The notes beneath the pieces are model-generated. The model did no database searches, had not been told where the DNA came from, and saw nothing but the letters and a program-made list of their open reading frames with translations. From an uncultured Acetatifactor sp. (GTDB lineage Bacteria; Bacillota; Clostridia; Lachnospirales; Lachnospiraceae), in NCBI GenBank assembly GCA_944383825.1, contig CALWRA010000020.1, forward strand, positions 1 to 51,773: DNA of 51,773 bases, written 5' to 3'. The translations under genes were made by a program, and so were the position numbers. The stretch's first letter is position 1. Each line of letters begins with the position of its first letter. Shown here piece after piece: positions 7,228 through 16,046 of this stretch.

Positions 7228-7989
7228 TTATCTGTTCCTCATCACTTCTTCCGCCAACTGAAGATATGCTTCCGCACCTGCAGATTTGGAATCATACATA
7301 TTTATAGGCAATCCATAGCTTGGAGCTTCCGCCAACCTGATATTTCTCGGAATTAAAGTTTGATATACTCTCTGGTTTAAATTTTTTTTCACATTTTCTA
7401 CTACTTGCATTGATAAATTAGTTCTGGAATCATACATTGTAAAAACGACGCCCTCCATTTCCAAATGAGGGTTAAGGCGTTCTTTTACTAAATTGATTGT
7501 ATGAATTAACTGGCTTAATCCCTCCAGCGCATAATACTCACACTGAATCGGTACCAACACACTATCCGCAGTAGTCATAGCATTAATCGTAAGCATATTA
7601 AGAGAAGGAGGACAATCTATAATAATATAATCATACTCATCCTTTATGTAATCCACTTCGTTGGATAGGATGTATTCCTTCTTTTCTACTCCGATTAACT
7701 CTATTTCAGCAGCAGCAAGATTAACATTGGAAGGAACTACTGAAACTCCCGGAATTACATCCTTTATTACACAATCTGAAATAGAACATTCTCCCAGGAT
7801 TAACTCATAAATTGTATTTTCCAGATTATTTTTATCGATGCCGAAGCCGCTCGTTGTATTTCCCTGAGGATCCGTATCAATTACCAATACTTTTTTTCCT
7901 TTTACTGCAAGAGAAGCGGATAAATTTATTGAGGTAGTTGTCTTCCCAACTCCCCCTTTTTGGTTTGCTATTGCTATAATTCTTCCCAT
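7228..7989 (-). CDS. parA: Chromosomal ParA (Soj) ATPase
   Basis: A 253-residue ParA/Soj. MGRIIAIANQKGGVGKTTTS carries the deviant Walker A motif at residues 11-18. VIDTDPQGNTTSGFG and YIIIDCPPSLNMLTINAM are the other nucleotide-site motifs. In Firmicutes, Soj acts with ParB in origin segregation and modulates DnaA. The upstream 334 nt hold the parS cluster rather than a gene. It is shorter than the element's ParA (275 residues) and only moderately similar to it. Confidence 0.96.
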   Translation of the reverse strand: MGRIIAIANQKGGVGKTTTSINLSASLAVKGKKVLVIDTDPQGNTTSGFGIDKNNLENTIYELILGECSISDCVIKDVIPGVSVVPSNVNLAAAEIELIGVEKKEYILSNEVDYIKDEYDYIIIDCPPSLNMLTINAMTTADSVLVPIQCEYYALEGLSQLIHTINLVKERLNPHLEMEGVVFTMYDSRTNLSMQVVENVKKNLNQRVYQTLIPRNIRLAEAPSYGLPINMYDSKSAGAEAYLQLAEEVMRNR

Positions 7990-8187
7990 TTGTTTCGCCT
8001 TTCTATATTTCGCTTTTCAATTATATCACTTATAAAGAAAGATATCTACATGAAAATATTGTTTTTCATGAATCTTTCAATATGTGTTTATTAAAGATTA
8101 CTGAACTGTATATAATCAAATAATTTACATCCATCGAAAAATTTGTTTTATTCAAAAAAAATATTTATAATTTATTTTTGCTGATAA

Positions 8188-8216
8188 TGTTTCACATTTA
8201 CAGATAAATGTTTCAC
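8188..8216 (+). promoter_or_regulatory. Two parS half-sites upstream of parA
   Basis: TGTTTCAC occurs at 8188-8195 and again at 8209-8216, both in the same orientation and 21 nt apart. Each is one half of the 16-nt parS palindrome found intact 30-80 nt further right. They could be decayed parS sites or weaker ParB contacts. The surrounding AT-rich stretch 7990-8245 shows no ORF. Confidence 0.45.
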
Positions 8217-8245
8217 ACTATTATTTACAATATATTGGGCTTCAA

Positions 8246-8261
8246 TGTTTCACGTGAAACA
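8246..8261. promoter_or_regulatory. parS site 1
   Basis: A perfect 16-nt palindrome, TGTTTCACGTGAAACA, identical to the known bacterial parS consensus bound by ParB. It lies 257 nt upstream of the parA start, in the gap between the parAB operon and the DegU-like gene. Confidence 0.97.
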
Positions 8262-8282
8262 TTATCTTGTGCCTTTAAATAA

Positions 8283-8322
8283 AAAGAAAGGGAATGTTTC
8301 ACGTGAAACATCCCCTTTCTTT
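8283..8322 (-). terminator. Terminator of the DegU-like gene with parS in its stem
   Basis: The arms AAAGAAAGGG (8283-8292) and CCCTTTCTTT (8313-8322) enclose ATGTTTCACGTGAAACAT, itself a palindrome, so the whole forms a very long hairpin with one mismatch. On the minus strand it is followed by a T-rich CTTTTTATTT tract. It begins 2 nt after the response-regulator stop codon and serves as that gene's intrinsic terminator. Confidence 0.75.
8295..8310. promoter_or_regulatory. parS site 2
   Basis: A second perfect TGTTTCACGTGAAACA, 49 nt from the first. It forms the tip of the terminator hairpin at 8283-8322, so the same bases serve as a ParB site in DNA and a terminator stem in RNA. Confidence 0.97.
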
Positions 8323-8323
8323 C

Positions 8324-8980
8324 TTAAAATAATTTAATTAAATCATTTTTAATAGCAAAAACTGCTGCCTGAGTTCTATCTGACACATCAATTTTCTTAA
8401 ATATATTAGATATATGATTTTTTACAGTTCTCTCGCTAATATGAAGTTCATTTGCAATTTCTTTATTAAACATACCATTTGCAACCTGAATTAAAACTTC
8501 CATCTCTCTTTTTGTAAGAGAATCAATCTTTTCCCTATCAGCATCTCTTGTAATCAGGCGATTATTCAAGGCAGGAATTAAATTAGGCTGAATATAATTC
8601 TCACCGTTCATTAATATGTGTATGGCTTTTTTTAATTCAGATGATTCTGAATCCTTTAAAATATAACCATCCACACCTATATCTATTGCTCTTAACAAAT
8701 ATTCTATTTCATTATGCACCGTAAGAATTAAAACCTTAACGTCCATCTTTTTTTTCTTAATTTCTTCCAAAACTTCTATACCATTTTTCTTCGGCATATT
8801 AATATCTAAAAGAAGTACATCTGGTTTCACTCTGCCCAACTTTTCCAGGCACTCTTCACCATCGCTAGCTTCTTCGATTACCTCAATATTTCCATCGAAC
8901 TCCAATAATTGTCTAATTCCTTCTCTCATTAAAATATGATCATCTGTTAACATTACTTTAACGCTCATAGTTTTAACCAT
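8324..8980 (-). CDS. NarL/FixJ-type response regulator, DegU-like
   Basis: A 218-residue regulator. The receiver domain (about residues 5-125) has acidic pocket TDDH, phosphoacceptor LLLDINMPKKNG, and the conserved Thr and Lys in LILTVHN and GYILKDS. The C-terminal LuxR-type helix-turn-helix is LTKREMEVLIQVANGMFNKE, then ISERTVKNHISNIFKK. It pairs with the histidine kinase 43 nt upstream, as in DegS/DegU. The pair sits between parA and rsmG, which are usually much closer neighbours, next to a divergent hydrolase that is a possible target. Calling it degU itself would overreach. Confidence 0.9.
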   Translation of the reverse strand: MVKTMSVKVMLTDDHILMREGIRQLLEFDGNIEVIEEASDGEECLEKLGRVKPDVLLLDINMPKKNGIEVLEEIKKKKMDVKVLILTVHNEIEYLLRAIDIGVDGYILKDSESSELKKAIHILMNGENYIQPNLIPALNNRLITRDADREKIDSLTKREMEVLIQVANGMFNKEIANELHISERTVKNHISNIFKKIDVSDRTQAAVFAIKNDLIKLF

Positions 8981-9023
8981 TCACCCTTCATATATTGTAT
9001 AATAAAATTACAAATAAGTAATC

Positions 9024-9989
9024 TTAAAAAATTAGAGGAACTTCTATTTTTATTTGCGTACCCTTATTAATTTTTGATTTCATATCTATTTTGCCACCAA
9101 TTAAATGAATTCTTTCTCTAATTACAGGAATACCAAAATGCTTATTTTTCGTTTCATCTAGTTTATCTATATCAAATCCTTTCCCGTTATCCTCTATATA
9201 AATAATGCATCTATTGTCTTTACACTTACAATGAAAAACAATTTGATCAGCGTTTGCGTGCTTTGTAATGTTAATCAGACATTCCTTAGCAACTCTGTAA
9301 ATAGTTAAAAGGACAAGACTATTATCACAATGTATTTCCTCTATACAAGAATCTACATGATATTCATTCCTTTCACTGATACAGCAAACTAACTTTTCTA
9401 AGACAGCCTTCAATCCAAGATCATCAAAGGTCATAGGACGCAAATCAAATATAATGCATCTTATTTCATCTATAATATCTTTTAAATTTTTGTTTACAAC
9501 GGATAATTCTAATTTTGCTCTTACAGGATCCTGATCTATAAATAAACTTGCCAATTCTAACTTATGAACTAAATGCGCTAAATTCTGAAGAGAAGTATCA
9601 TGGAGTTCTCTTGCAATCCTTTGCCTGTCCTCTTCCTGTATACTAAGAATTAAAAGATTATTTGAAACGTTCTTCTCCGATTCTAAAACCTTATGAATTC
9701 TTTCAACTCTGGATGAAATAACATTCCTAATATTTGTAAGATATTTGTTTTCAGAAACACATGATAATCTATTGTATTCAGCCTTTTTAATTTCTTCCAT
9801 ATCAATTTCCGAATTTCTGGGAGAAAATATTTTATCGTCCTCGTTTTCCTTCTCTTTCAAAGAAGCAATATATAAATCAGATTCCTTAATCTTTAATATG
9901 TTTTCATTTATCTTCTGGTCAATATCATCCCTTTTTAAATTTAATTCTTCTTCTAATTGAGTTAATACAAGATAATTTTCATAATTCAT
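9024..9989 (-). CDS. Soluble DegS-like sensor histidine kinase
   Basis: A 321-residue cytosolic kinase without membrane segments. The N-terminal 130 residues are charged and coiled-coil-like (LEEELNLKRDDIDQKINENI). The HisKA_3 phosphoacceptor motif is ERQRIARELHDTSLQNLAHL in form, with EEDRQRIARELHD here. The ATP-binding domain shows ECLINITKHANADQI and EDNGKGFDIDKL, ending with HFGIPVIRERI. This is the DegS layout. The start is the ATG preceded by GGTGAG; a GTG five codons earlier is less likely. It probably phosphorylates the regulator just downstream. The input signal is unknown. Confidence 0.9.
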   Translation of the reverse strand: MNYENYLVLTQLEEELNLKRDDIDQKINENILKIKESDLYIASLKEKENEDDKIFSPRNSEIDMEEIKKAEYNRLSCVSENKYLTNIRNVISSRVERIHKVLESEKNVSNNLLILSIQEEDRQRIARELHDTSLQNLAHLVHKLELASLFIDQDPVRAKLELSVVNKNLKDIIDEIRCIIFDLRPMTFDDLGLKAVLEKLVCCISERNEYHVDSCIEEIHCDNSLVLLTIYRVAKECLINITKHANADQIVFHCKCKDNRCIIYIEDNGKGFDIDKLDETKNKHFGIPVIRERIHLIGGKIDMKSKINKGTQIKIEVPLIF

Positions 9990-10093
9990 TTTCTCACCAA
10001 ACACATGTTCTTTTTTCCTATCATTTTTTTGCTTTATATTTACATAATAAACGAAAAGTCCTAAGAAGTAAAGCGAAGTAAAACATAAATTAA

Positions 10094-10122
10094 TTGTATG
10101 TTATACTTTTTTCGATTATAAT
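10094..10122 (+). promoter_or_regulatory. Sigma-A-type promoter for the alpha/beta hydrolase gene
   Basis: A -35 of TTGTAT (10094-10099), a 17-nt spacer and a perfect -10 TATAAT (10117-10122), 26 nt before the start of the hydrolase ORF. The divergent kinase gene starts about 100 nt to the left. Confidence 0.75.
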
Positions 10123-10148
10123 AAAATAAAAAAGGAAAGGATGAAGGT

Positions 10149-11096
10149 ATGAATCAAAAAGCAAAAACTTTTTTATTCCTTACTTCTTTGGCTGCAGGCG
10201 CACTCCATGTCATAAACCGCTTCCAATATACAATTTGCACCAGTAAAAACGTTTTAAATTTTTCTGATAATCGATACTATGAATGGAGATTTGGGAAAAT
10301 TAGATACATCAAAAAAGGAAACGGAAGTCCTATACTGCTTCTTCATGATCTGACAGCCGGAAGCTCTTCTTATGAGTTTTCTAAAGTCTGGAGTGATCTG
10401 ACAGACAAACATGAGGTTTACTGTATTGACTTTTTAGGCTACGGACTCTCAGACAAACCTGATATTACCTTTACCAATTATTTGTACGTACAAATGGTTA
10501 TTGATTTTATCAAAAATGTTATTGGCAGAAAAACAGATATTGTAGCCACCGGCGACTCTTTTTCCATTGCGGTCATGGCTTGCCACAATGACAAAGAAAC
10601 CGTGAGAAAACTAATTGCAATAAACCCTCAAAGTTTATATCGACTGAACCAAATACCATCCAAACAGACCAGAGCATTAAAATTATTGTTGGATACTCCT
10701 ATAATAGGAACTTTTTTATATAATATACATACCAGTAAAAGCACTTTCCGAAAAGTATTTGAAGAAAAATATTTCTATAATCCTTATCTGATTGATGAAA
10801 AGGATGTATTGTCCTATGCGGAAGCCGCACATACCATTGATCATCACTCAAAGCACTCTTTCACAAGTTATGAAGGAAGATATACCAACGCAAATATTCT
10901 ACACGCCTTAAAAGAAACGGACAATAGCATATATCTGATTGCCGGCAGGGAAGAGCAAAATATTGAAACCACCGTAGATAATTATATCTACTACAATAGC
11001 GCAATTGAAGCAATCTATATCGAGAAAACAAAGCATCTTCCTCATCTGGAAAAACCTGAAGAGGTAATTTCAAGTATAAAGCTATTTCTCGAATAA
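10149..11096 (+). CDS. Alpha/beta hydrolase, membrane-anchored or exported
   Basis: A 315-residue alpha/beta-hydrolase-fold protein. A short hydrophobic N-terminus (TFLFLTSLAAGALHVI) may be an anchor or uncleaved signal. Core motifs: the oxyanion segment ILLLHDLTAGSSSYEF, the strand YCIDFLGYGLSDKP, and a nucleophile elbow ATGDSFSIAV. A usual elbow is G-x-S-x-G; here the last Gly is Ser (GDSFS). The C-terminal His is in TKHLPHLEKP and an acidic residue in IAGREEQN may complete the triad. It looks active, but the substrate is not predictable. It is divergent from the DegS/DegU-like pair and has its own promoter. Convergent rsmG follows. Confidence 0.8.
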   Translation: MNQKAKTFLFLTSLAAGALHVINRFQYTICTSKNVLNFSDNRYYEWRFGKIRYIKKGNGSPILLLHDLTAGSSSYEFSKVWSDLTDKHEVYCIDFLGYGLSDKPDITFTNYLYVQMVIDFIKNVIGRKTDIVATGDSFSIAVMACHNDKETVRKLIAINPQSLYRLNQIPSKQTRALKLLLDTPIIGTFLYNIHTSKSTFRKVFEEKYFYNPYLIDEKDVLSYAEAAHTIDHHSKHSFTSYEGRYTNANILHALKETDNSIYLIAGREEQNIETTVDNYIYYNSAIEAIYIEKTKHLPHLEKPEEVISSIKLFLE

Positions 11097-11122
11097 TTTT
11101 TCTTATTACATGAAAAGCAACC

Positions 11123-11159
11123 CCTGTCCGGAAACTACAAAGGTTCTTTTCCGGGCAGG
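11123..11159. terminator. Hairpin between the convergent hydrolase gene and rsmG
   Basis: CCTGTCCGGAAA (11123-11134) pairs with TTTCCGGGCAGG (11148-11159) with one G-T pair and a 13-nt loop. The stem covers the stop codon of rsmG. U-runs are weak on both sides, so it may end transcripts from either direction inefficiently. Confidence 0.5.
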
Positions 11160-11857
11160 CCCGCTTTCCTTGGAAATTTCTTTGGTGTTTCTTTTATTTT
11201 TTCTATCACTACAAGATTTCTGTAAATATCAGAATCGGGCAAATAAAATGATACCTGTTTTACTATTTTTCCCCCAAGCATTTTAAGGGCATTCTGAGCC
11301 GCAGCAACTTCCTCCAAAACTTTTTCCGACTTATAGGAAACAAACTTCCCTCCAGGCTTTACAAAAGGAATACAATATTCAGAAAGAGTTGAAAGATTTG
11401 CCACCGCTCTGGAAACACACAAATCAAAATTTTCTCTCATTTGTTCTTTTCTTGCAAAATCTTCAGCTCTTCCGTGAAGGACAGAAATTCCCTGCAAATT
11501 CAATTCCTCTGTAACCGCATTCAAAAATTGTATCCTTTTATTTAAAGAATCCAACAAAGTAATTCTCATTTTCGGAAAAACAATTTTTAATACAAGTCCT
11601 GGAAAGCCGGCTCCTGTCCCTATATCAATCATATTTTCCGATTCCTTCGGATTATATGCTCGAACCAGAGATGCGCTGTCTACAAAATGTTTTTTTAAAA
11701 CCTGATTATATTCTGTAACTGCGGTAAGATTCATAACTTCATTCCACTTCACCAGCATTTCATAGTAGCGAATAAACTGATCCAGCTGCAAAGCGGATAA
11801 TTCTATTCCCAGCTGAATCATATCCTTTTCAAACTGCCGTGTATCATAGCCTTCCAA
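11135..11857 (-). CDS. rsmG: 16S rRNA (guanine-527-N7)-methyltransferase
   Basis: A 240-residue class I methyltransferase (GidB) that methylates G527 of 16S rRNA using SAM. The SAM site is NMIDIGTGAGFPGLVLKI, with VLHGRAEDF and FDLCVSRAVANLSTL downstream. The open frame runs about 49 codons further upstream, but that part does not look like RsmG. I choose a TTG start (EGYDTRQFEKD follows) because AGGAGG lies seven bases upstream and the resulting length fits the family. It follows mnmG by 76 nt in the conserved origin-proximal block. Confidence 0.92.
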   Translation of the reverse strand: MEGYDTRQFEKDMIQLGIELSALQLDQFIRYYEMLVKWNEVMNLTAVTEYNQVLKKHFVDSASLVRAYNPKESENMIDIGTGAGFPGLVLKIVFPKMRITLLDSLNKRIQFLNAVTEELNLQGISVLHGRAEDFARKEQMRENFDLCVSRAVANLSTLSEYCIPFVKPGGKFVSYKSEKVLEEVAAAQNALKMLGGKIVKQVSFYLPDSDIYRNLVVIEKIKETPKKFPRKAGLPGKEPL

Positions 11858-11933
11858 ATAAAAGCCTCCTCTCCCCTGCATTTTTATAAAAAGTCTTAAT
11901 CGATGTTCTTTTTCTATCAAACGAACATTTCTT

Positions 11934-13862
11934 CTAACGAAGATAAACAAGAAGCACTGAAATATCAGCAGGAGAAACCCCCGATATTCTAGAAGCCTGA
12001 CCAACAGAAAGGGGACGAAATTCCTTAAGCTTTTGTCTTGCTTCCATTCTTAATGAAGGAATCTGATCATAATCCAAATTCTCAGGAATTTTCTTTTTTT
12101 CCATCCTTTTATACTGCTCAACCTGGCGCTTTTGTCGAACAATATAACCTTCATACTTTATCTCAATTTCTACCTGTTCCGTCACTTCCTTCGACAAAGA
12201 ATTTCTTCCACAAAGCCTCTGTGAAAATTCTCTTCTCTCTTTATCCAAAACCTCAATCGTTTCATAAGTAAGCTCAGGACGACATAACAATTCAGCCAAA
12301 GATACAGCTGTTTTCAATGGTGAGCTTCCCAAAGAATTCAAAAAATCCTGTACCTCTCTGTTTGCTCCTACCATCGTTTTCTTCAGCCTTTTTATCTCCT
12401 CCTCAATAAAGTATTTCTTTTGAAGAAGCTTATCATACTCCGCTTCTTTGACCAATCCCACCTTATAACCTTTTTCGCGAAGACGCAAATCCGCATTGTC
12501 CTGACGCAAAAGCAGCCGGTACTCTGCCCTGGAAGTCATCATCCGGTAAGGCTCTCTATTATCCTTTGTAACAAGATCGTCGATGAGAACTCCTATATAA
12601 CTTTCCGAACGATCCAATATAAGAGGTTCTTTTCCAAATATCTCCATAGCTGCATTTATACCCGCAATTAAGCCCTGACATGCTGCCTCCTCATAGCCGC
12701 TGCTTCCATTAAACTGTCCCCCGCTGAACAATCCCTTAATATCTTTAAACTCCAATGATGGATGAAGCTGCTTTGCGTCAATACAATCATATTCTATCGC
12801 ATAAGCATTCCTAACCATCTCACAATGCTCCAGTCCGGGAACTGTCCGGTACATAGCAAGCTGTACATCCTCCGGCAGGGAAGACGACATACCTCCCACA
12901 TACATCTCATTCGTAGAAAGCCCCTCCGGCTCAATAAAAACCTGATGCCTTTCCTTCTCAGCAAATTTCACCACCTTATCCTCAATAGAAGGACAATATC
13001 TTGGTCCCGTTCCCTGGATGATTCCTGCATAAATAGGGGAACGATTTAAGTTACTTCTGATAATTTCATGAGTTTTTTCATTCGTATAGGTAAGATAGCA
13101 GGAGACCTGATCTTTCTGTACTTTCTCAGGATCCGTAGAAAAAGAAAAGGGTATAATTTTTTTATCTCCAAGCTGCTCTTCCATTTTAGAAAAATCAATG
13201 GATCTCTTATCCATTCTGGCAGGCGTTCCTGTCTTAAAGCGCCTCATCGCGATGCCCATGCTTTTTAAGGAATCCGTTAGATGATTTGCCGCTTGAAGTC
13301 CATTAGGCCCCGTATAGGTTATGGATTCGCCGCACAAACACCTTGCCCGAAGATAAGTTCCTGTACAAAGAATAACAGCCCTGCAATCATAAACAGCTCC
13401 TGTAAAAGTCTTTACACCAGTAATCCTTTTTCCCTTAAAGGATTCCTCATCTTTTTTGTAAACGTTCTGCCATAATATTTCACACACCTCCGCCTGCTTA
13501 ATCATCAGATTTTCCTGCTGCTCCAGAACTTTTCTCATCTCTTTTGAATATTCCGCTTTATCTGCCTGAGCCCTAAGAGAATGAACAGCCGGACCCTTGG
13601 AAATATTCAGCATTTTAGACTGAATAAATGTTTTATCAATATTTTTGCCCATCTCACCGCCCAAGGCATCCAGCTCCCTCACCAGATGTCCCTTAGAAGA
13701 ACCTCCAATATTTGGATTACAAGGCATCAGAGCAATACTGTCCACATTCACTGTGAAAATAATTGTATTCAGTCCAAGCCTCGCACATGCCAACGCCGCT
13801 TCACAGCCTGCATGCCCTGCGCCTACAACACAAACATCCACCTTCTGTCTTATCTCATTCAT
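11934..13862 (-). CDS. mnmG: tRNA uridine-34 5-carboxymethylaminomethyl synthase MnmG
   Basis: A 642-residue FAD protein (GidA). With MnmE it installs the cmnm5 group at the wobble uridine of certain tRNAs. The N-terminal Rossmann motif is [19 protein letters not shown]. Family signatures include [34 protein letters not shown] and [17 protein letters not shown]. The C-terminal helical domain that contacts MnmE and tRNA ends with [12 protein letters not shown]. The length is typical. The order mnmE-mnmG-rsmG is the usual one near bacterial origins, and the 27-nt gap to mnmE suggests co-transcription. Confidence 0.97.
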   Translation of the reverse strand: MNEIRQKVDVCVVGAGHAGCEAALACARLGLNTIIFTVNVDSIALMPCNPNIGGSSKGHLVRELDALGGEMGKNIDKTFIQSKMLNISKGPAVHSLRAQADKAEYSKEMRKVLEQQENLMIKQAEVCEILWQNVYKKDEESFKGKRITGVKTFTGAVYDCRAVILCTGTYLRARCLCGESITYTGPNGLQAANHLTDSLKSMGIAMRRFKTGTPARMDKRSIDFSKMEEQLGDKKIIPFSFSTDPEKVQKDQVSCYLTYTNEKTHEIIRSNLNRSPIYAGIIQGTGPRYCPSIEDKVVKFAEKERHQVFIEPEGLSTNEMYVGGMSSSLPEDVQLAMYRTVPGLEHCEMVRNAYAIEYDCIDAKQLHPSLEFKDIKGLFSGGQFNGSSGYEEAACQGLIAGINAAMEIFGKEPLILDRSESYIGVLIDDLVTKDNREPYRMMTSRAEYRLLLRQDNADLRLREKGYKVGLVKEAEYDKLLQKKYFIEEEIKRLKKTMVGANREVQDFLNSLGSSPLKTAVSLAELLCRPELTYETIEVLDKERREFSQRLCGRNSLSKEVTEQVEIEIKYEGYIVRQKRQVEQYKRMEKKKIPENLDYDQIPSLRMEARQKLKEFRPLSVGQASRISGVSPADISVLLVYLR

Positions 13863-13889
13863 CCTTTCACTCCCAAAATGAAATTATGC

Positions 13890-15332
13890 TTATTTACCCA
13901 TACAAAACTTTGAAAAAATTTCGTTCACCAAATCCTCTCCCACTTCCTCCCCTGTGATTTTTCCAAGAGCAGAATAAGCGTTCATCAGATCTATGGAATA
14001 AAAGTCTTCAGGCATACCAACTTCAATACTCTTTTTCACCATTTTCAAACTGTCAAAAGCTTCCAAAAGAGCCTCCTTATGACGAAGATTCGTAATCACA
14101 ATCTGCCTGTTAGATTTTAAATATCCCTGAAAAAACATATTTTTTATCGTATCCATAAAGAGATCAATTCCTGTATTTTCAAGCGTGGAGATTTTTATCA
14201 TCACAGGTGGTTCAAAATCAGGCATTATCTCTTTCATCACAGACATCATTTTTTCTTCCGTAACCACATTCTTCAGATCGCTCTTATTTAACAAAACTAA
14301 AACTTTTTTATCTTTAATCATGGATAAAATATTTCTGTCATTTTCATCCAGCTCCACAGAAACATCCACCATATAAAGAATCAAATCAGCTTCAGATGCA
14401 TATCTTTTTGCCTTATCCACACCAATCTTTTCCACAGCATCATCCGTACTTCTGATTCCGGCAGTATCTATAATATGAAAGCCAAAACCCTGTATATTTA
14501 CGTATTCTTCCAGAACATCCCTCGTGGTTCCCGCAATATTTGTGACAATAGCCTTTTCTTCCCCTGAAAGAAGATTCATCAAAGAAGACTTTCCCGCATT
14601 TGGCTTTCCCACAATAACCATACGAAGTCCTTCTTTGATTCTTTTTCCGTCATCTGCGGTTGAAATCAATGTATTTATTCTTTGCAGCAGACTTTCCGTT
14701 TTGCGAAAGAGACTTTCTGAATATCCTTCCAGACTGATATGTTCCGGATCATCCAAAGCAGACTCAATAAAAGCAATCTCATAGATGATTTCGCTCCTAA
14801 GCTCCTTTACCTCATGAGACAAATTTCCCTTTAATTGGCTCAGGGAAGCAGATAACGCATATTCATTCTGTGCATGAATCAAATCCATCACCGCTTCTGC
14901 CCTCGACAGATCTATTCTTCCGTTTAAAAAAGCTCTCTTGGTAAATTCTCCTGGTTCCGCCAGTCTGGCTCCGGCTTTTATAACCGTTTCCAATATCCTC
15001 TGCACCACGAAAACGCCTCCATGGCAATTAATTTCCACGGTATCCTCCTTTGTATAGGTATGAGGCGCTCTCATCACAGACACCATAACCTCATCCACAA
15101 TAAAATCCTTCCAACTTTTACCAGTCCCTTCCCAGGGATTTTCATTGGAAAATTCTACAATATAACCGTAATGAATCTTATGGCTTTCTGAATCGTTCAG
15201 CCTTTTTTTCCCGCTTTTTGTAAAAAAAATTCGATCTCCTATCTGAACAGCGTCAGCTCCGCTAATCCGGATAATTCCAATTCCTGAATCCGACAAAGCA
15301 GTTGCTATGGCCGCTATCGTATCTGCTTTCAT
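13890..15332 (-). CDS. mnmE: tRNA modification GTPase MnmE
   Basis: A 480-residue GTPase (TrmE), partner of MnmG. The N-terminal tetrahydrofolate-binding domain starts MKADTIAAIATA and includes ISGADAVQIGD. The inserted Ras-like G domain has the P-loop GKPNAGKSSLMNLLSG, GTTRD, DTAGIRSTDD and LLNKSD. The C-terminal signature reads CMGK (usually CIGK), whose Cys is conserved. The start is the ATG after GAGGTATTT; an upstream in-frame ATG lacks a ribosome site. A hairpin at 15355-15388 separates it from jag. Confidence 0.97.
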   Translation of the reverse strand: MKADTIAAIATALSDSGIGIIRISGADAVQIGDRIFFTKSGKKRLNDSESHKIHYGYIVEFSNENPWEGTGKSWKDFIVDEVMVSVMRAPHTYTKEDTVEINCHGGVFVVQRILETVIKAGARLAEPGEFTKRAFLNGRIDLSRAEAVMDLIHAQNEYALSASLSQLKGNLSHEVKELRSEIIYEIAFIESALDDPEHISLEGYSESLFRKTESLLQRINTLISTADDGKRIKEGLRMVIVGKPNAGKSSLMNLLSGEEKAIVTNIAGTTRDVLEEYVNIQGFGFHIIDTAGIRSTDDAVEKIGVDKAKRYASEADLILYMVDVSVELDENDRNILSMIKDKKVLVLLNKSDLKNVVTEEKMMSVMKEIMPDFEPPVMIKISTLENTGIDLFMDTIKNMFFQGYLKSNRQIVITNLRHKEALLEAFDSLKMVKKSIEVGMPEDFYSIDLMNAYSALGKITGEEVGEDLVNEIFSKFCMGK

Positions 15333-15354
15333 AAATACCTCTATCATAATCTAA

Positions 15355-15388
15355 AACCGGATATATGAATTTTGTCACATATCCGGTT
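15355..15388 (-). terminator. Hairpin between jag and mnmE
   Basis: AACCGGATAT (15355-15364) and ATATCCGGTT (15379-15388) form a perfect ten-base-pair stem with a 14-nt loop. On the minus strand only TTTTAG follows, so it may attenuate or serve as a processing site between jag and mnmE rather than terminate fully. Confidence 0.5.
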
Positions 15389-15406
15389 CCCTGGCTTCTG
15401 CATCAA

Positions 15407-16030
15407 TTATCTTTTTAAGGCAACGACCACTCTTCTGAAGGGTTCCTCTCCTTCACTGTGGGTGGTAACATATTTATCATTCTGAAGAGCCGAATGAATA
15501 ATACGCCTTTCATAAGGATTCATAGGCTCCAAAGAAACAGGTCTTTTTGTTCTCTTTACCTTATATGCAATATTTTTAGCAAGATTTTCAAGAGTTTCCT
15601 TTCTTCTCTGCCTGTAATTTTCCGTATCTATCTTAACCTTAATATAATTTTCTGCTCCCTTATTTACTACAAGAGAAGTGAGATACTGGAGAGAGTCCAG
15701 CGTTTGTCCTCTCTTTCCAATCAAAACTCCCATTTCCTCTCCGCTCAGATCAATATTCATATGCCTGCTTTCTTCATCGTAAACGATGTTAACAACGACA
15801 GTCAAATGCATTGCTGCAAAAACACTGTTCAAAAAATCTTTTGCGCTGTCTTCTGCCGTATTTTTCGCAGCAGCTCTGATCATAGCGGGCTTTGAACCGA
15901 TTCCCAAAAATCCGCTGGATCCCTCTTCTATTACCTGATAATCCAGTTTATCGCTTGTAACACCCAGCTTTTGACAAGCTTCTGTTATTGCATCGCTTAC
16001 AGTTTTGGCAGATACTTCAATATATTCCAT
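15407..16030 (-). CDS. khpB: Jag/KhpB RNA-binding protein
   Basis: A 207-residue protein with the three usual Jag parts: an N-terminal Jag_N domain (MEYIEVSAKTVSDAITEACQ), a KH domain near residues 75-140 (IGKRGQTLDSLQYLTSLVVN) and a C-terminal R3H domain (MNPYERRIIHSALQ, HSEGEEPFRRVVVALK). KhpB binds RNA with KhpA and affects cell elongation and division in Gram-positive bacteria. It lies directly downstream of yidC (16 nt), as in most Firmicutes. Confidence 0.95.
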   Translation of the reverse strand: MEYIEVSAKTVSDAITEACQKLGVTSDKLDYQVIEEGSSGFLGIGSKPAMIRAAAKNTAEDSAKDFLNSVFAAMHLTVVVNIVYDEESRHMNIDLSGEEMGVLIGKRGQTLDSLQYLTSLVVNKGAENYIKVKIDTENYRQRRKETLENLAKNIAYKVKRTKRPVSLEPMNPYERRIIHSALQNDKYVTTHSEGEEPFRRVVVALKR

Positions 16031-16046
16031 ATACGAAACCCTCCCG

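Noticed and set aside
11858..12004. Long N-terminal extension of RsmG
   Set aside because: The extension overlaps mnmG, does not resemble RsmG, and a TTG with AGGAGG at seven bases gives the usual protein length.
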